From NCBI GenBank assembly GCA_963691655.1, contig OY829326.1, positions 26,276,878-26,340,877 on the forward strand: DNA of 64,000 bases, in the 5' to 3' direction. This DNA is from Toxonevra muliebris (taxonomy: Eukaryota; Arthropoda; Insecta; Diptera; Pallopteridae). Below are positions 35,448-47,561 of the stretch, piece by piece (position 1 is the first letter of the stretch; each line of letters opens with the position of its first letter). Made by a program: the position numbers and the translations under genes. The notes beneath the pieces were generated by a model that saw only the letters and a program-made list of their open reading frames with translations, was not told the origin of the DNA and searched no databases.

Positions 35448-36131
35448 ACTCATATCGTCCCAACGTTCGATTAATCGAACAGCAACTTTAAAAATTCGTC
35501 AAAAAAACATTTTCATAGTTTTCCAAAAGTAATCACTGTTTAATATTTTTATATATACTAACTTTAAAATTGCATTTAAATAACTTAAAAATATTGTTTT
35601 TTCACCTGACTTCAAGGTCAGATGTCAGTTCATCCTATTTTGGAAGGTGGCTTTGAAAATCAACAAAAAATAGTAAAATCAATTATTTTGCATTGAAATG
35701 ACAAATTCGCCTAGATAAAGTAACAAACTTGATGTAAAAATTACAACTTTACTGGTCCTTATATGTTTCCAGAGGCTACAGCTGACCAAACTTTTGTAAA
35801 AAAATTTATGGGAAAATAGGCGGAATTCAACAAAAATGCATTTTTTTCTGTTTTTAACTTATAATAACTTCTAAAATAATGTGTTAAATATATTTGATCC
35901 CAGGGAATACTTGTTGTTCATGGTGTAGTGTAGAAATATTTTTAATTTTTTTTTTTACACCTGGTCACCTTATTTTCTTGGAGTAAGCCAAAAACTACTG
36001 TAGTCTCTAAAATTCAGAATTTTTTTTTTTTTTTTTTTTGGAACTAAAATTTCTTATTGAAGACGTATGAAAATTGCGTTTTGAAAATTTTTCAAATTGG
36101 ATCATGGTATCTAGTACCGGAACGATATGGG
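35448..36131 (-). mobile_element. TTAA-target non-autonomous element, copy 2 (complete)
   Basis: TTAA at 35444-35447 and 36132-36135 bounds a 684-bp element with inverted ends CTCATATCGTCCC and CCCATATCGTTCC. It matches 17868-18498 in inverse. The palindrome GTTCGATTAATCGAAC is retained at 35465-35480, 17 bp from the left end. There is no transposase frame. piggyBac-like mobilisation is inferred from the TTAA target and C-rich ends. Confidence 0.75.
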
Positions 36132-36135
36132 TTAA

Positions 36136-39100
36136 ACACGTTCTTCTCCAAATGTGGTTATTGAAGTCGTTGACCACGCTTATTCAACAACTACTAAACC
36201 AATTATCTTTAAATTTAATATGCTTTTTCAATACATAATAATCTGGAGATTAATCGGAGGATTTTTATTTTATGCAAAACCATTTTTTACAACTGAAAAA
36301 TCAGCGTTTTTTAGTGAAAATCAAACTGTTGACAGTTGGCCATTTTGTTAAATATGTATATTTTTCAAATCCTTCGATCAGTCGCTAGATAATCTTATAA
36401 TAAAAGTAAATCCACTTCATTTTTGGATTTCAAATGATCTAGATTTGGAAAATATTGATCTCCGCGAAATATGTTTTCGAAAAAAAATTTGTTAAAATTA
36501 AGTTCAATACATGTACTTTTAGATAATAAATAGTTTTTATAAAAAAACTTTAGTAGTTTAACTAGAAAAACTTCTTGAAAAATTTCTATTTTTTCGCGTC
36601 ACAAATGGGGATTTGAATTTTATAATCTGTGACCTACATAAATACTGCTAAATAATGAAATACCAGCATATTGCAAGCACCAAAAAAAAAAAAACAAAAA
36701 CATGAAAAAACGAAAACACAAAACTTCTCCCTCTCATTAAACAAAGACAACAGCAAAAAGACACAAATAATTTCAACCACTCATTGATTTTATGAGGACA
36801 ACTCAATTTTGAGAGTAAATTGGAGGCAGTTATGGCTCCATAGAACCAAATTTTTGTACAAATAAATTTGTACGTGATGCGCCTTCTATGGTTTATATAT
36901 TCTTTGAATGAGGTTTTTAGCGAATCCTATTTTGTTTTCATGCATTAGATTAAGAAAAAAGAACATTAATTTGCCATTAATAACAATTGCCAGTTGTTAG
37001 TGTGGTATTCCGTTATTCATGCTCAGATATCAAAAGTAGCTTTTGTCTTTCAACAATTTTTTTCTTTTAAAGAGAGCAAGAGAGCTCGCCTCAGTCGAAA
37101 TTGAAAGTATGTTTTATATGATGATTATTTTTAAGAAATACAAGTGTATAAGTTATTTGTATTAAATTATTACTATATGGATATGTGGTTATTTTCAATA
37201 AACATAAATTCATTATTTTTTATATAAAATGAAAACACTTACTGGTCCGGTGGCACTAGTGAGGCAGATACTCAATATTAATTTTAGTATGCATACGAGC
37301 ATATACTCACAGTCAATTATTTTCACTATCAAAATTGAATTAATAACACAATATTTTTAATTTATACATACATTGATTGTCAATTAGTAAAAAAATAAAA
37401 AAAAAAAAAATAAAATAAAAAAAATTGGATAGATTAAATTGCAGTTAAAACCAACATTTCCATTAAAACTATTAAATTAGATTAAATTTAATAACAATTA
37501 ATTAAAATGATAATCAATTTGCATATACAAGAATAACTGAAACTACAACAACAGTAAGTGCTACAAACTGCAGCAAATAATTCATGCGCATTTTAATTAC
37601 TAAAATTAATGCTGAATAATAGTGAATGAATATAAAATGATTTAAAAAAATGGAAGAACATTTTTTTTTTTTAAAATTTATCAAAATTAATTAAACCAAA
37701 ATGAGAAAAACATTTAACTCCCTAGTGTCGTTGATTTTTTATATTAAATTCCATTCCATTTTCTTTTTTATTTATTTTTTTTTTTTTTTAATGCATGTAC
37801 GCATAGAAAACTACAACATGAAATGAAATATCATGAAATCGTTTTAAAATATTTTCTTTTTTCACTATAAAAAAATATATGCACTCAAATAGGGGGTGAG
37901 GCGAGAGGCAGAGAAGCTCATTTAAAATATCATAAATTAAATGCTAATGTTGAGTAGAGCATCAGAGAGGGAGAGAAAAAAAAACAAATAGGCTGAAAAA
38001 TTAGTTTAGTAAAAAGAAAGAACAAAATATAATAAAATGAAACAAAAAGGGGAAAATAGGGGAAAAAAAAACTCATGAATTTTTCAACAATGTTCAACAT
38101 TTGTAATTGATTGCGAAGCATATGTCAAGTATGTGTGCATGTTAAATGAGTCCGGCCACGCTTTAAGGGGAAGGCAAGGAAGTAGAGGAGTTGGCCCTAG
38201 AAAAAGAAAGCCAGCGAAGTTAGCTATAGTGCAATGCTTTAGATTTCTTGGATATATATGTTTGAGTGAGTGTGTGTGTGTGTGTGTGTGGCCGTCGAAA
38301 TGTCTCTCACTCAACAAAGATGAAGATGAAGTGGTCGTATGTGGGTTTCCCTCAAAACACTTACTCACACACATTCAAATATGCAAAGCGATTTGGTGGT
38401 CTACTCTTATAATTTAAAGAAGGGTTACTAAATAAATTTATGTGTGCGTGTGTGTGCGTACATTGTTTTGGTCTTTTCTGCTGTAATATATCATTGTATG
38501 TTTAGTGAAATATTTAAAAATATAAACCACAAAGAAGACTGAAAGGATTTCCATATATGTTGCAAATAAATAAATGAGTTTTTTTTTCATTTGCATATAT
38601 TAAAATAAAAAAAAAAAAAAAAAAAACAAAATGAAAAATGTTTTCTATTTGAGTTTATTTTCTTTTTATTTTTCATACATATCACTTGCATGATATCTTA
38701 AAAATATTTATAAATTTTACGCGGTTATAAAAACCCAACGTCTAGACGCTTAAGAAAAATATCAAGCAAGCAAGCAAGTCTAAAATGTCATTGTGTCATT
38801 AATATTTAATGTTAATTAATTTTTTTTCTATGAGTATAAAAGAATGAATACACACACACATATACATACGTAAATATGCATTATAAATACATCAATCAAC
38901 GTCTGAGTATAAAAATCTTTCTTTTTTTTCATGTGGCATTGATATGGTTACCTTATGTAAAAAGAAATACTCTTCAATATGAATGTCAATTAAATTAAAT
39001 TAAATATTTTTCCGAAACCCATATAAATTTTTCACCATTGTATGACATATGCTTAAATATTTTATAGATATTTTATGGCATGTATAACTAAAGATATACA

Positions 39101-39690
39101 AATTTTATTTAAATTTAAATTTCCTTTGAAATTAATTACTTTATTTGTATGCATTTTTAATGCGATACGAGTCTGTCCTTGTCTAGTTGATTCTGTGTGA
39201 TGGTGACAGACGGGACTAGATGGTGGCATTAAACTGCTATATATAGTCTTGGAATGCATTATTTGCGACAGGCTGCAGGGATTTTGTGGAGAGGCTGGTA
39301 TCTAAAAATGAAGTGCGAAGTAACAAGTAACAAGTGGCTGGAACCAACACTCTGAAATTTGATGTATGACTGTGTTCTTAAACTGAAACTTCTGGAAGAC
39401 TTACTGCTGATGTACTTTGTGGTGTTATTTTTGCGAAATGTAAAAAGCACAAAAAAGCAGAAACAGATAGTGAATTGAACTGCTAGATCCAGCCCTGCGA
39501 AGGTTTTTTAAGAATTAACTAGTAACGATAACGTGATGCATTTTTATTGGCACGAGGTGTATGTGCATAGCTTTTAATAACACTTCGCATGAATCCTACA
39601 TAGAGGGGTAAACAACACCCTAGCTCAATGGATGAGCAAAATGCTAACTATCATGGCACTAGATTCAAACTGATAATAGCATCATAAAAG
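36136..39690. other. AT-rich non-coding DNA with simple repeats
   Basis: I see no supported exon or transposon end. A GT microsatellite is at about 38270-38290 and poly(A)/poly(T) runs are frequent. The frames on both strands at 38084-38417 owe their length to the microsatellite and purine runs. Confidence 0.45.
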
Positions 39691-39698
39691 CAAACACA

Positions 39699-39855
39699 AC
39701 TAAAGATTGTCCACAAGATGAAGTTTTATCATCGCTGATGTGGAGTATTGTAGTAAATGAACTACTTGAAGAATCAGCTAAAACTGAATTAATAATTAAG
39801 GGGTACGCTGATGACATAGTAATAATTTGTAGGGGAAAATTCGAGGATACCTAAT
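39699..39855 (+). pseudogene. I-like LINE reverse transcriptase, 5' fragment of a split copy
   Basis: The frame TKDCPQDEVLSSLMWSIVVN followed by ELLEESAKTELIIKGYADDI and VIICRGKFEDT is the reverse-transcriptase palm with the YADD catalytic box at 39804-39815. The usual TKGCPQGGVLSPLLW has lost its glycines. The frame is cut after FEDT by the TIR element at 39856-42046 and resumes at 42047 with DFIQMGVKITKRWCDKVGLN. Together they are one 5'-decayed LINE. Confidence 0.85.
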
Positions 39856-39960
39856 GAGGCATTTCATGTGAAGCGGACAACGTAAAAAAATGTGAAGTTC
39901 TGAAATTCGGCCTAATCGAACTTATGGAAAATATGAATATGGACACATAATTTTTTTTTT

Positions 39961-40672
39961 CTATGAAGTTTATTTGAAAATTTATGGGTTTTCAAAGAAT
40001 TGACGTAATTGAAATATGGATTTTTCAAAACGTAATTTTTAGAATCAAACAAATTTGCAATAAAATATTGAACATGGTAATTTAAATAGGAAATTTACTG
40101 TTCTTTTCAATTATGGAGTCAGACCGGAAATCAAATTTTTTTTCATGCACCAAATCGGAAGTAAAAGTTTAAAATCACAATTTTAATAACTTCGACCATT
40201 TAAAAAAAAAAATATTTTTTTTCGAAATTTAGCTTAAAGTATTTGAATAATACCCTTAAAATTTCAAAATGGGATCTACATTCGTTTAGGAGAAAGGTAC
40301 ATAGGTGTCGAACTGAGCGTGATAGCTATGTACTTGAATTCATGTATCTCTTAAACTAATGTAGATCCCATTTTTAAGCTTTAAGGGAATTATTTAAATA
40401 CTTCAAGCTAAATTTGAAAAAATATATATATTTTTTTTTAATTGGTCGATGTTATTAAAATTCTGATTCTAAACTTTTACTTCCTGTTTGGTGCATAAAA
40501 AAAAATGTAATTTCCGGTCTGATTCTATAATTGAAAAGAACAGTAAATTTTCAATTTAAATTACCATGTTCAAAATTTTATTGTAAATTTGCTTAATTCT
40601 AAAAATCTCTTTTAAAAATCCATATTTCAATTACGTCAATTCTTTGAAAACCCATAACTTGGCAAATGAACT
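39961..40672. repeat. Long inverted repeat (foldback), ~340-bp arms
   Basis: The left arm starts TTTATGGGTTTTCAAAGAAT TGACG. The right arm ends with the inverse, CGTCAATTCTTTGAAAACCC. The arms meet around AAATGGGATCTACATTCG and its inverse with a ~60-nt centre near 40300. Arm identity looks high by eye. Transcribed from either side it would form a ~340-bp RNA hairpin. Confidence 0.85.
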
Positions 40673-41113
40673 ACATACAAAAAACAATGAATGAGTGCAA
40701 GGCACGCAAGATATTTGATGCCATGTACATTAGCTCACATATATATAGCCATATATAGGAATTTGATGTATAATCTATATGCTTAGGTAAATAATTCAAA
40801 TTAAAACAATTCTTTTATAAACTTAAAAATTTATTAGATATCATTATCTTTAATATATAAAAGCCCAATTCACTATAAATTGCAAATGCAAATTTTTATT
40901 CCATATCGCATATATTTGTTGTTGTGATAGCAGAAATATTTTGCATTTGCATCAAATCGTAAATGAGGCTGATATGTTGTAGTTTTCTTTTACTCAATGC
41001 ATCGGGCACGATATGTTCGCATATACGCAGCTGCAATTGCATCCTTTTTTCCGCGCTTTAATTTTTTCATCCTGTCGATTTGAAATTTTACTAGATGTGA
41101 AAATTTTACATAA

Positions 41114-41189
41114 TGTCGCCTGAGAATTGATTTGGCGTATAGGTATATGAATTTGTACACACATACGTCAAATCAATCCTCAGGCGACG
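41114..41189. mobile_element. 76-bp palindromic mini-element, copy 3
   Basis: Same length and arms as the other copies, with a few substitutions (first base T, GTCAAAT and CAATCC in the right arm). ATAA follows it and ATAA-like sequence (CATAA) precedes it, as in copy C. Confidence 0.85.
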
Positions 41190-41210
41190 ATAAGTGCTTT
41201 CCGTGTTTAA

Positions 41211-41378
41211 CCTTAGAAATGCAACAGGGGTGACCAGTCATCCCACTACTTCTTAAAAGCACCGTGCAGAGAGTTGCCTTAACTGCATTCAATAAAAATA
41301 AGAAACAATGTATTTTGATTTTTTCTGTTTAACATTTTTGCTATTTACATAGATAAAAAAAATGTTGCCTTTCTAAGG
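41211..41378. mobile_element. piggyBac-like MITE (TTAA target), copy 2
   Basis: TTAA at 41207-41210 and 41379-41382 bounds a 168-bp element with ends CCTTAGAAATGCAACA and CCTTAGAAAGGCAACA. It is about 40 bp shorter than copy 1 through an internal deletion. Confidence 0.8.
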
Positions 41379-42046
41379 TTAATATACAAAGCAAAATTTT
41401 TATAATGCCGTGATTTGCTATCATTATCACTTCATTTTGTTTATACATTTATTGAAACCTAGATTCCTTATTACTTATCATTTTGTATTGTTTTTATATT
41501 TAAAAAAATATTAAATTTTAATCCAATCTAATTAACCGAATGCAAAACCAATCAAACGTCTGTGTTGGCTACGGCGACTTCTCTGCTTGTATAGTATAGT
41601 CGATCCCCACACGTTTAACACCAACAAATAATTCTGCCACGAATAAATGTACACACACATTTTGTTTTCGTATGTTTCGTTTGTATGTGTGAGTAAATTG
41701 ATCGAAACATAAACAAACAAACTCCGCTCGGATTTTAATTTCTCCCTCTCTTCTTCTCTTCTCTCTTCTTTTTGTTGTTTAGAGTAGCACAGTCATGCCG
41801 CGCAGTAGTGTGAGCGAGAGGGGAACTGGACGTTACAGTTATCTTACATCTTACGTTATAGTTATTCTTACATTTTACACATTTGAAATTTTGCCCATAC
41901 CGTGAGCTAAAATGTTTACACATCAAAAAAAAATTGTGTGTCTATATTCATATTTTCTACAGGTTCAATTAGGCCGAATTTCAACGAATTTCAACGAATT
42001 TCTGAACCTTACTTTTTTTCGTTGTCCGCTTCACATGAAATGCCTC

Positions 42047-43378
42047 TTTTGTGACTTCATTCAAATGGGTGTAAAAATAACCAAAAGATGGTGCGATAAA
42101 GTGGGACTCAATTTCAATCCAGTGAAGACCACTATTGAATCATTTACAAGGAAGTATAAACTTCAGAATCTCAAGATCATTAGCCAAAATGGGAAAGAAA
42201 TAGGATTTCAGAGGGGATATCTCTAGACCAAAAGCTACTCTGAAATAACAGAGCAGCAGAAAGTCATCGACGTGCTTAATAAGCTGCAAAGATTGGCTTG
42301 TGTGTGCGTAACTGGCGTCATGCAAACTCGCCCGACTCGCATCCATGGAGGTTTTATTAGAACTTACACCTCTTCGTATTCACCATCAATACCAGATGAA
42401 GAGGGCTATCTTAAGGACTTCTGGTGAAGATATCGGTGCAAATGGATAGCTTAATCGAAAGAAGTTTAAAATTCTAGAGAGACCGAATCCTGAAATTGCT
42501 AAACCGAGGGACAACATGCTGCCAAAGTTTAGTTTTGAAAAACGTTTCAAAACAGAATTTAGTAACAAAAAGAAATGGGAAGGTATATCTTAAACGTATA
42601 TGATAGACTAGCATATGATAGCAAGGTACACAGACAGTTTTCTCACTGAGGAAGGAACCGGTGTAGGAGAATCTGGGCCGCTGCAATTCTAACGGATAGC
42701 CAAGCGGCTATCAATGCACTTAAATCACAACAGGTCACCTCAAAACTGGTGATGGAGTGCCTTGATAAACTTAGTACACTTGGGTTATACAATTGGGTTT
42801 TGATACTTTGGGTTCCGGGTATTATTGGGATTCAAGGAAATGAACCTTCAGATACACTAGCAAAGAAAGGAGCATCATCTTCTTTCGTAGGTTCAGAGCC
42901 ATTCTGCGGAATAGGTAAAGGAACACTCTCTATACTAATTAGAAAAGAAGAAGAAAGTCAAAGGAAATTATACTGGGAACAAAGACCTAGACTAGAGCAT
43001 TCGAAAGCACTACTAAGAACCTATAATGCTTTAAAGAATGTATGAATTTGTCAAAAAAATAGCTTTTGAACCATTACAGGAATTGTAACAGGTCATTGAA
43101 GGTTGAACTATCACCTAACAAAAGCGAATCATGTAGTTTTGTAGAGAAGATAGGGAATCTGCGAAATTCATCTTAGGACAGTGCCCGCACTTATGCATAT
43201 TCGTAAAAAAAAATCTGGATTGAACACCAAACACTTGATGATAATCTCAACTCTATAGAAGTAGGATCCATACTAAAACTTTTATTCGAGGCTGGACTTA
43301 TGGAAATACTTTAAGTCCATGAAAGAGCACAATGGATCATAAAGGTCGCGCAGTACGCTACCTCTACAATAATAATAA
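42047..43378 (+). pseudogene. I-like LINE, 3' fragment: RT end, RNase H, (TAA)n tail
   Basis: Readable blocks in order: WCDKVGLNFNPVKTTIESF and LQNLKIISQNGKEIGF (thumb region), LACVCVTGVMQTRPTAS, then TDSQAAINALKSQQ and NWVLILWVPGIIGIQGNEPS DTLAKKGA, the RNase H core with its W.PGH.GI.GNE signature, here with H changed to I. The zinc-knuckle-like tail segment (GQCPALMHI type) is decayed. The element ends near 43370 in AATAATAATA, the short TAA tail typical of I-clade elements. Several frameshifts make it inactive. Its 5' half is at 39699-39855, separated only by the inserted TIR element. Confidence 0.83.
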
Positions 43379-44543
43379 TGTGCATACTACACCGTGTTGT
43401 TAAAACTTAAATTTTTTCTTACCAATTCTTGAAGTATTTTACAATAATCGTGAAGAAAGAAAATTGAAAATAAATAGATCAAGAGAATTTTAATTACTAT
43501 TGAAATTGCAATCATATTTTGACTTTTTATTAGGTATTTAAAGTTTTTTTTTTTTAAACGCATATCTACATCACAAACTTTAACCTTTAACAAGCTAAAG
43601 CCAGTAAAGAAGAAAAGAAACAACACTGATTTATTACCAAAAATTTGCGAAATTTCATTTGGGCTGCTAAAACCAATTTAAGTCTTACTTAAGACAAAGT
43701 GAAAATGACAAATGTGCAAAAAACCACAAAATACTACAAAAAAAAAAAAAAACATCAAGAAAAACAACGAAAAAGAAAAGCAGCAGCTAGTAATAAAAAA
43801 ATCGAGAAAAAAGCATCAACAACAACAAAAACAAAAACAGCAAAGAAGAAAGTTCACAAATCCCCACAAAATCCACCGCAAACTCATGGTTTACATTACA
43901 ATAAATGTGTCCGGCATTCATAAGTAAGCAGCAAACTCAGACATTTACGCATTCCATACATGTGTGCGTGTGTGTTCATGTATGTATTACACATGCTGCA
44001 TACATACATACATACAAATGTCACGGCTTATGAAAATAAAATAAAACAAAAAGCGTTTATTAAATGCTGCGCATCAAAACCACTAGCAAAAAAAGCAAAA
44101 AAAAAAAAAAACTAAGGAACAAAAGGATGAAAGGATATTTCGAGCAAAGGGCCACACAGAAATGAAAATATGACAGTAACACAAAATGGTTGCCCAGCAC
44201 CAGAGAGTGAGAGAAATAGAGAGACAAGTGAGAGGAGTTGAAGGCAACAGTGTTGAGTTGAATAGAGTATAGAACCTAGTTTTAGTGGCTTAAGTTATCA
44301 GCGTAATTTCTATTGTTATCCTGGGTGCTTTCGTTTTATTTTTTTATGTACATTTTGCAAAATATATACTACATACATAGTTGCAAAATGTCACATCCGT
44401 ACACATTCACACTCATATATCAACCTACAGAGAAAGACAGAGAGTGTGAGGGGGAGAGTACGAATGAAAGGAATAGTTATTTCCTTCAACTTCCAACAAC
44501 ACAGCAGCAGGGCAGCACGGAAATAAAATCACATTAGCATTTA
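43379..44543. other. AT-rich non-coding DNA, no gene seen
   Basis: A lysine-rich frame pair at 43699-43927 is produced by A-rich repeats and has no domain. CATA microsatellites lie near 43990-44020. Confidence 0.45.
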
Positions 44544-45856
44544 AGGAGTGAGATTGAAGAAATCTTAACACACGTTTTATCTAATCATTTATTTTGGGTG
44601 TAAAATTTAAAAATTTCTTTGATCTAGTTATCTTTGAAAAATATGTCAGCTGTTATTTTTAATGACAAACATGTTGATTTATTGTGAGTTTGATCAAAAT
44701 GAGTGAAGAAAAAGAAGTACGTCTTAAAATTATTAAAAATTTTCAAGAAAATCCAAATTGGTCCTACAAAAAATTGGCCAAAGAATTGAAGGTCTGCCTT
44801 CAAACTGTTTCCAATGTTATTTAGCAGTTTCAGGAGAACTTGACCATCGATAGGAAACCAGGTTCGGGAAGAAAACAAGGACCACATGATATTGGGAAAG
44901 CCAAGAAAATAGAAAGCATATTGAAAAGATCTCCAAACACATCTGGTAGAAAAGCTGCCCTGTTAGCCCAGTGTTCTGACTATTTGGTGCGAAAAGTTAA
45001 AGCCAATGCAGGTTTGAAAACATACAAAGTCCAAAAAGTTCCAGACAGGAATGCTGCAAAAAATTTAGACGCCAAAAGTAGGGCTCGGAAATTAAAATCG
45101 AATTTCATATAAAAATTTGTCATTCATGTTGTATAATGGATGACGAAACGTATGTACTGGCAGAATTTACGCAACTTCAGCTTCCGGGTCAAAATTTTTA
45201 TGTTGCTGATACTCGAGGAAATGTCGAAGAACAATTTAGAATCCAAAAGCAGACAAAAGTTCCTAAAAAATGCTTGGTATGGCAAGCTATATGCAGTTGC
45301 GGCAAAAGAAGCAAATCATTTGTTACAGTGGGCTCTATAAATACCGAAATATACATCAAAGAATGTTTAAAAAAAAAGACTTCTTCCTTTCATAAGAGAG
45401 CAAAATGTGTCCACATATTTTTGGAACGATTCGACATCATGTCACTACGGCAAGAAAGCTCTGGAGTGGTACCAAAGTAATAACATAGTTTTTGTACCGA
45501 GAGAGGCCAATCCTTCAAATTATCCGGAGCTAAGACCAGTGGAGAGATAATAAGCTCTTTTGAAAAGAAACTTAAAGAGCAGAAAAAGGGTGTCCCAAAA
45601 TATCGAAGATTTTAAAAGGAGATGGGCAAACTGTTCCAAAAAGGTTGTCTGAAACAACTATCAAATCTCTAATGGAAGGCTTACCAAAAAAGGTCCACGA
45701 GTTCATAAACAGAGGTTAGAACTATAAAAGTTATATTTTTCTGTAATTTTTAAAATATTATTAATTAAATTAAAAAAAAAAAATCAAAACTCTAAAATCA
45801 ACCGTTTAAAAATTATTGAATTTTATATATGTTAAGATTTTTTCGATCTCGCTCCT
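44544..45856 (+). mobile_element. DD37E transposon, family 1, copy 3
   Basis: The left end AGGAGTGAGATTGAAGAAAT and the inverted right end AGGAGCGAGATCGAAAAAAT are flanked by TA (44542-44543 and 45857-45858). At 1313 bp without the hairpin it best represents the full-length element. Confidence 0.92.
44699..45719 (+). pseudogene. DD37E transposase, family 1, copy 3
   Basis: From the ATG at 44699: MSEEKEVRLKIIKNFQENPN, WSYKKLAKELKVCLQTVSNV, then an in-frame TAG at codon 42 (44822-44824). It continues FQENLTIDRKPGSGRKQGPH to a TAA at 45110-45112 (copy 1 has CAA there). After a shift it resumes MDDETYVLAEF, LVWQAICSCGKRSKSF and, after a slip in an A-run near 45370, a second-D region, NYPELRPVER with two stops beside it, and the end HEFINRG-like at 45719. 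This is the most complete view of the N-terminal helix-turn-helix in the window. Confidence 0.9.
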
Positions 45857-45858
45857 TA

Positions 45859-46871
45859 TGTCATTCAAGCATTCTTTGCTTCGCTTTCCTTTTCTCTTTT
45901 TTTATAAATACGCTTTCGCATATTTATACAATGTTATTATTTTTCATTAATCCTTCCAAGCACCCACAGACACTAAAGAACGCACAGACACACACACACA
46001 TACATATGCCATAAAACCTACTTATTGTTATAACTTGGCCATATGCGTCATTTATTAATATATACTCTTAGATATTTCGATGGATATGCATCAGTCACAT
46101 ACGTATATAAATATATGAATATCATACATCTAAATTTAAGCTACAGCATTAATCTTTAACAAAAAATACATAAATCAATTTATATATAATTTTTACATAT
46201 TACCCGCAGCTTTTTTTTTTTTTTTTTTTTGAGCAGTTGTCACTTTATCTCGTAATAATGTTGTCTGTATTTTCTGCTTGAAATCGTAGTTAATTATGCT
46301 AACAGCGATTATGTTTAAGTATACGTATAAAAATAAAGTGTCAGCCGCGTTGACTATAAGATAAATATCAATTTATTAATTTACATGTTTACAATATTTC
46401 TTATTTTCGGTTATTTTTTTTTTTTTCTACGTACAGATTTTTTATAATGTGTCCCTAATTTATTGCTAAAGCTCAATTTGATTTTGCCAGATGGTTTCAA
46501 AATTTGAAAGGGATTTTTTTCTTGAATTTAATATCAGCAATAGTTTTAGATTTGTTTTAGTCATATAAAAATTCATGTTGAAGTAATGAGTCATGAATGA
46601 TCGTGGTTAATAATTTATTGTAAATAACGAAATTCATAAATTCAAACCTTTTACTAGTCACTAACTGCTTTATATATTGCTTTCATTAAAATTTGTCATA
46701 AAGTTATGCTGAAATGATTTCATAAAAATTTACAGAAAAATATCTATAGAATTTAATTTATGAAAAAAGATATGCAAACAAATAGGGATCAATGAGGCTT
46801 TAACAATAACACACAACTCATAGGTAATTCGTTTTTTTTTCTAGGGAGCACATAGTATACAGCACAAGAGA
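45859..46871. other. AT-rich non-coding DNA, no gene seen
   Basis: CA-rich DNA near 45985-46000, a poly(T) run at about 46211-46230, and otherwise plain AT-rich sequence. Confidence 0.45.
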
Positions 46872-46960
46872 ACATGAACCGACACTGAGAGAGCCAACAT
46901 CGTAATCGAAAAGACTTCGGCTCTCTCACTGTCATCGGAAATAAGCGAGTGATAAACTTC
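46872..46960. repeat. Short dispersed repeat, copy 2 (with 2984-3090)
   Basis: ACATGAACCGACACTGAGAG then GAGCCAACATC and, after a short centre, CGGCTCTCTCACTGTCATC match the first copy. GACACTGAGAGAGCC and GGCTCTCTCACTGTC form inverted arms of about 15 bp. Confidence 0.45.
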
Positions 46961-47527
46961 AGAGTTATTTACTGTTATTGTTAGTCGTGTTGTTTTTGAA
47001 AGAAATTCTTTCAGTGTAAATATATACGTAAATATGAGAGAGAGGGAGAGAGAGAGTGCTTTTATTGTTGTTCTTGCAAGAGTTGGCTTTTTATCAAGAA
47101 TAATAGAATGCAAGATTGCGCCACGCGCATCTCCGTTATTTGGCTCTCACAAAATTGAGCGAAAGCTTTTGTGTCTGTGACGTAGATTGTCATTTTCTTT
47201 ATTTGCATTTACATATAAATAATACATTATGAGGCCGCTAAAAAATTTAGTTGGCCAAAATTAAAAATATCGAGTCTCGGTTTGAATCCAAAAGTAAATG
47301 TTTTACTTTTCATCGATTCCACATTAAATTTCACACTAAGGATATCCTAATTTAGCAAAGTATCTGGTTGTGCGAACGTCGAAAGTTGCAATATCGTCTC
47401 GGTAGTATTAACATTAATTTTTTAAAATTTTTTTTTTTCAGACCTGATTCAAAAAATCATAACAAAAATATTATTTGTCATCTTTTCTATGTTCTATATT
47501 ATTTTATTCTTTGGATTTTTATTACAG

Positions 47528-47561
47528 CGTTTTATGCAGCAACGTGATCGCTACATTTGTG
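47528..47561 (+). CDS. Candidate 34-nt microexon
   Basis: A good acceptor (TCTTTGGATTTTTATTACAG, ending 47527) and a GTATAT donor at 47562 bracket 34 nt that in one frame read RFMQQRDRYIC plus one base, with coding-like CAG, CAA, CGT, GAT, CGC and TAC codons. It would enter in phase 0 and leave in phase 1. No phase-0 partner exon is seen in the window. It may be a chance pair of signals. Confidence 0.25.

Larger units (their letters stand above)
40680..41930 (-). repeat. R repeat family, copy B
   Basis: Inverted relative to copy A. It begins near AATGAATGAGTGCAAGGCAC and ends at ATGTTTACACATCAAAA. It lacks the CTAG-box element of copy A and both insertions of copy C, so it serves as the empty-site reference for all three. 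It keeps the 76-bp hairpin and the TTAA MITE. It lies inside the 2.2-kb TIR element. Confidence 0.8.
39856..42046. mobile_element. 2.2-kb TIR element that split the LINE
   Basis: The left end GAGGCATTTCATGTGAAGCG continues GACAACGT and, further in, GAAATTCGGCCTAATCGAAC. The right end is the inverse of both blocks (GTTCAATTAGGCCGAATTTC to CGCTTCACATGAAATGCCTC), so the termini are about 70 bp with a small gap. It sits exactly between two halves of a LINE reading frame. It contains a 0.7-kb foldback and R copy B. No target duplication is clear and no transposase remains. Confidence 0.8.

Noticed and set aside
43699..43927. Lysine-rich frames resembling a basic nuclear protein
   Set aside because: Caused by A-rich low-complexity DNA. 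Two frames are open at once.
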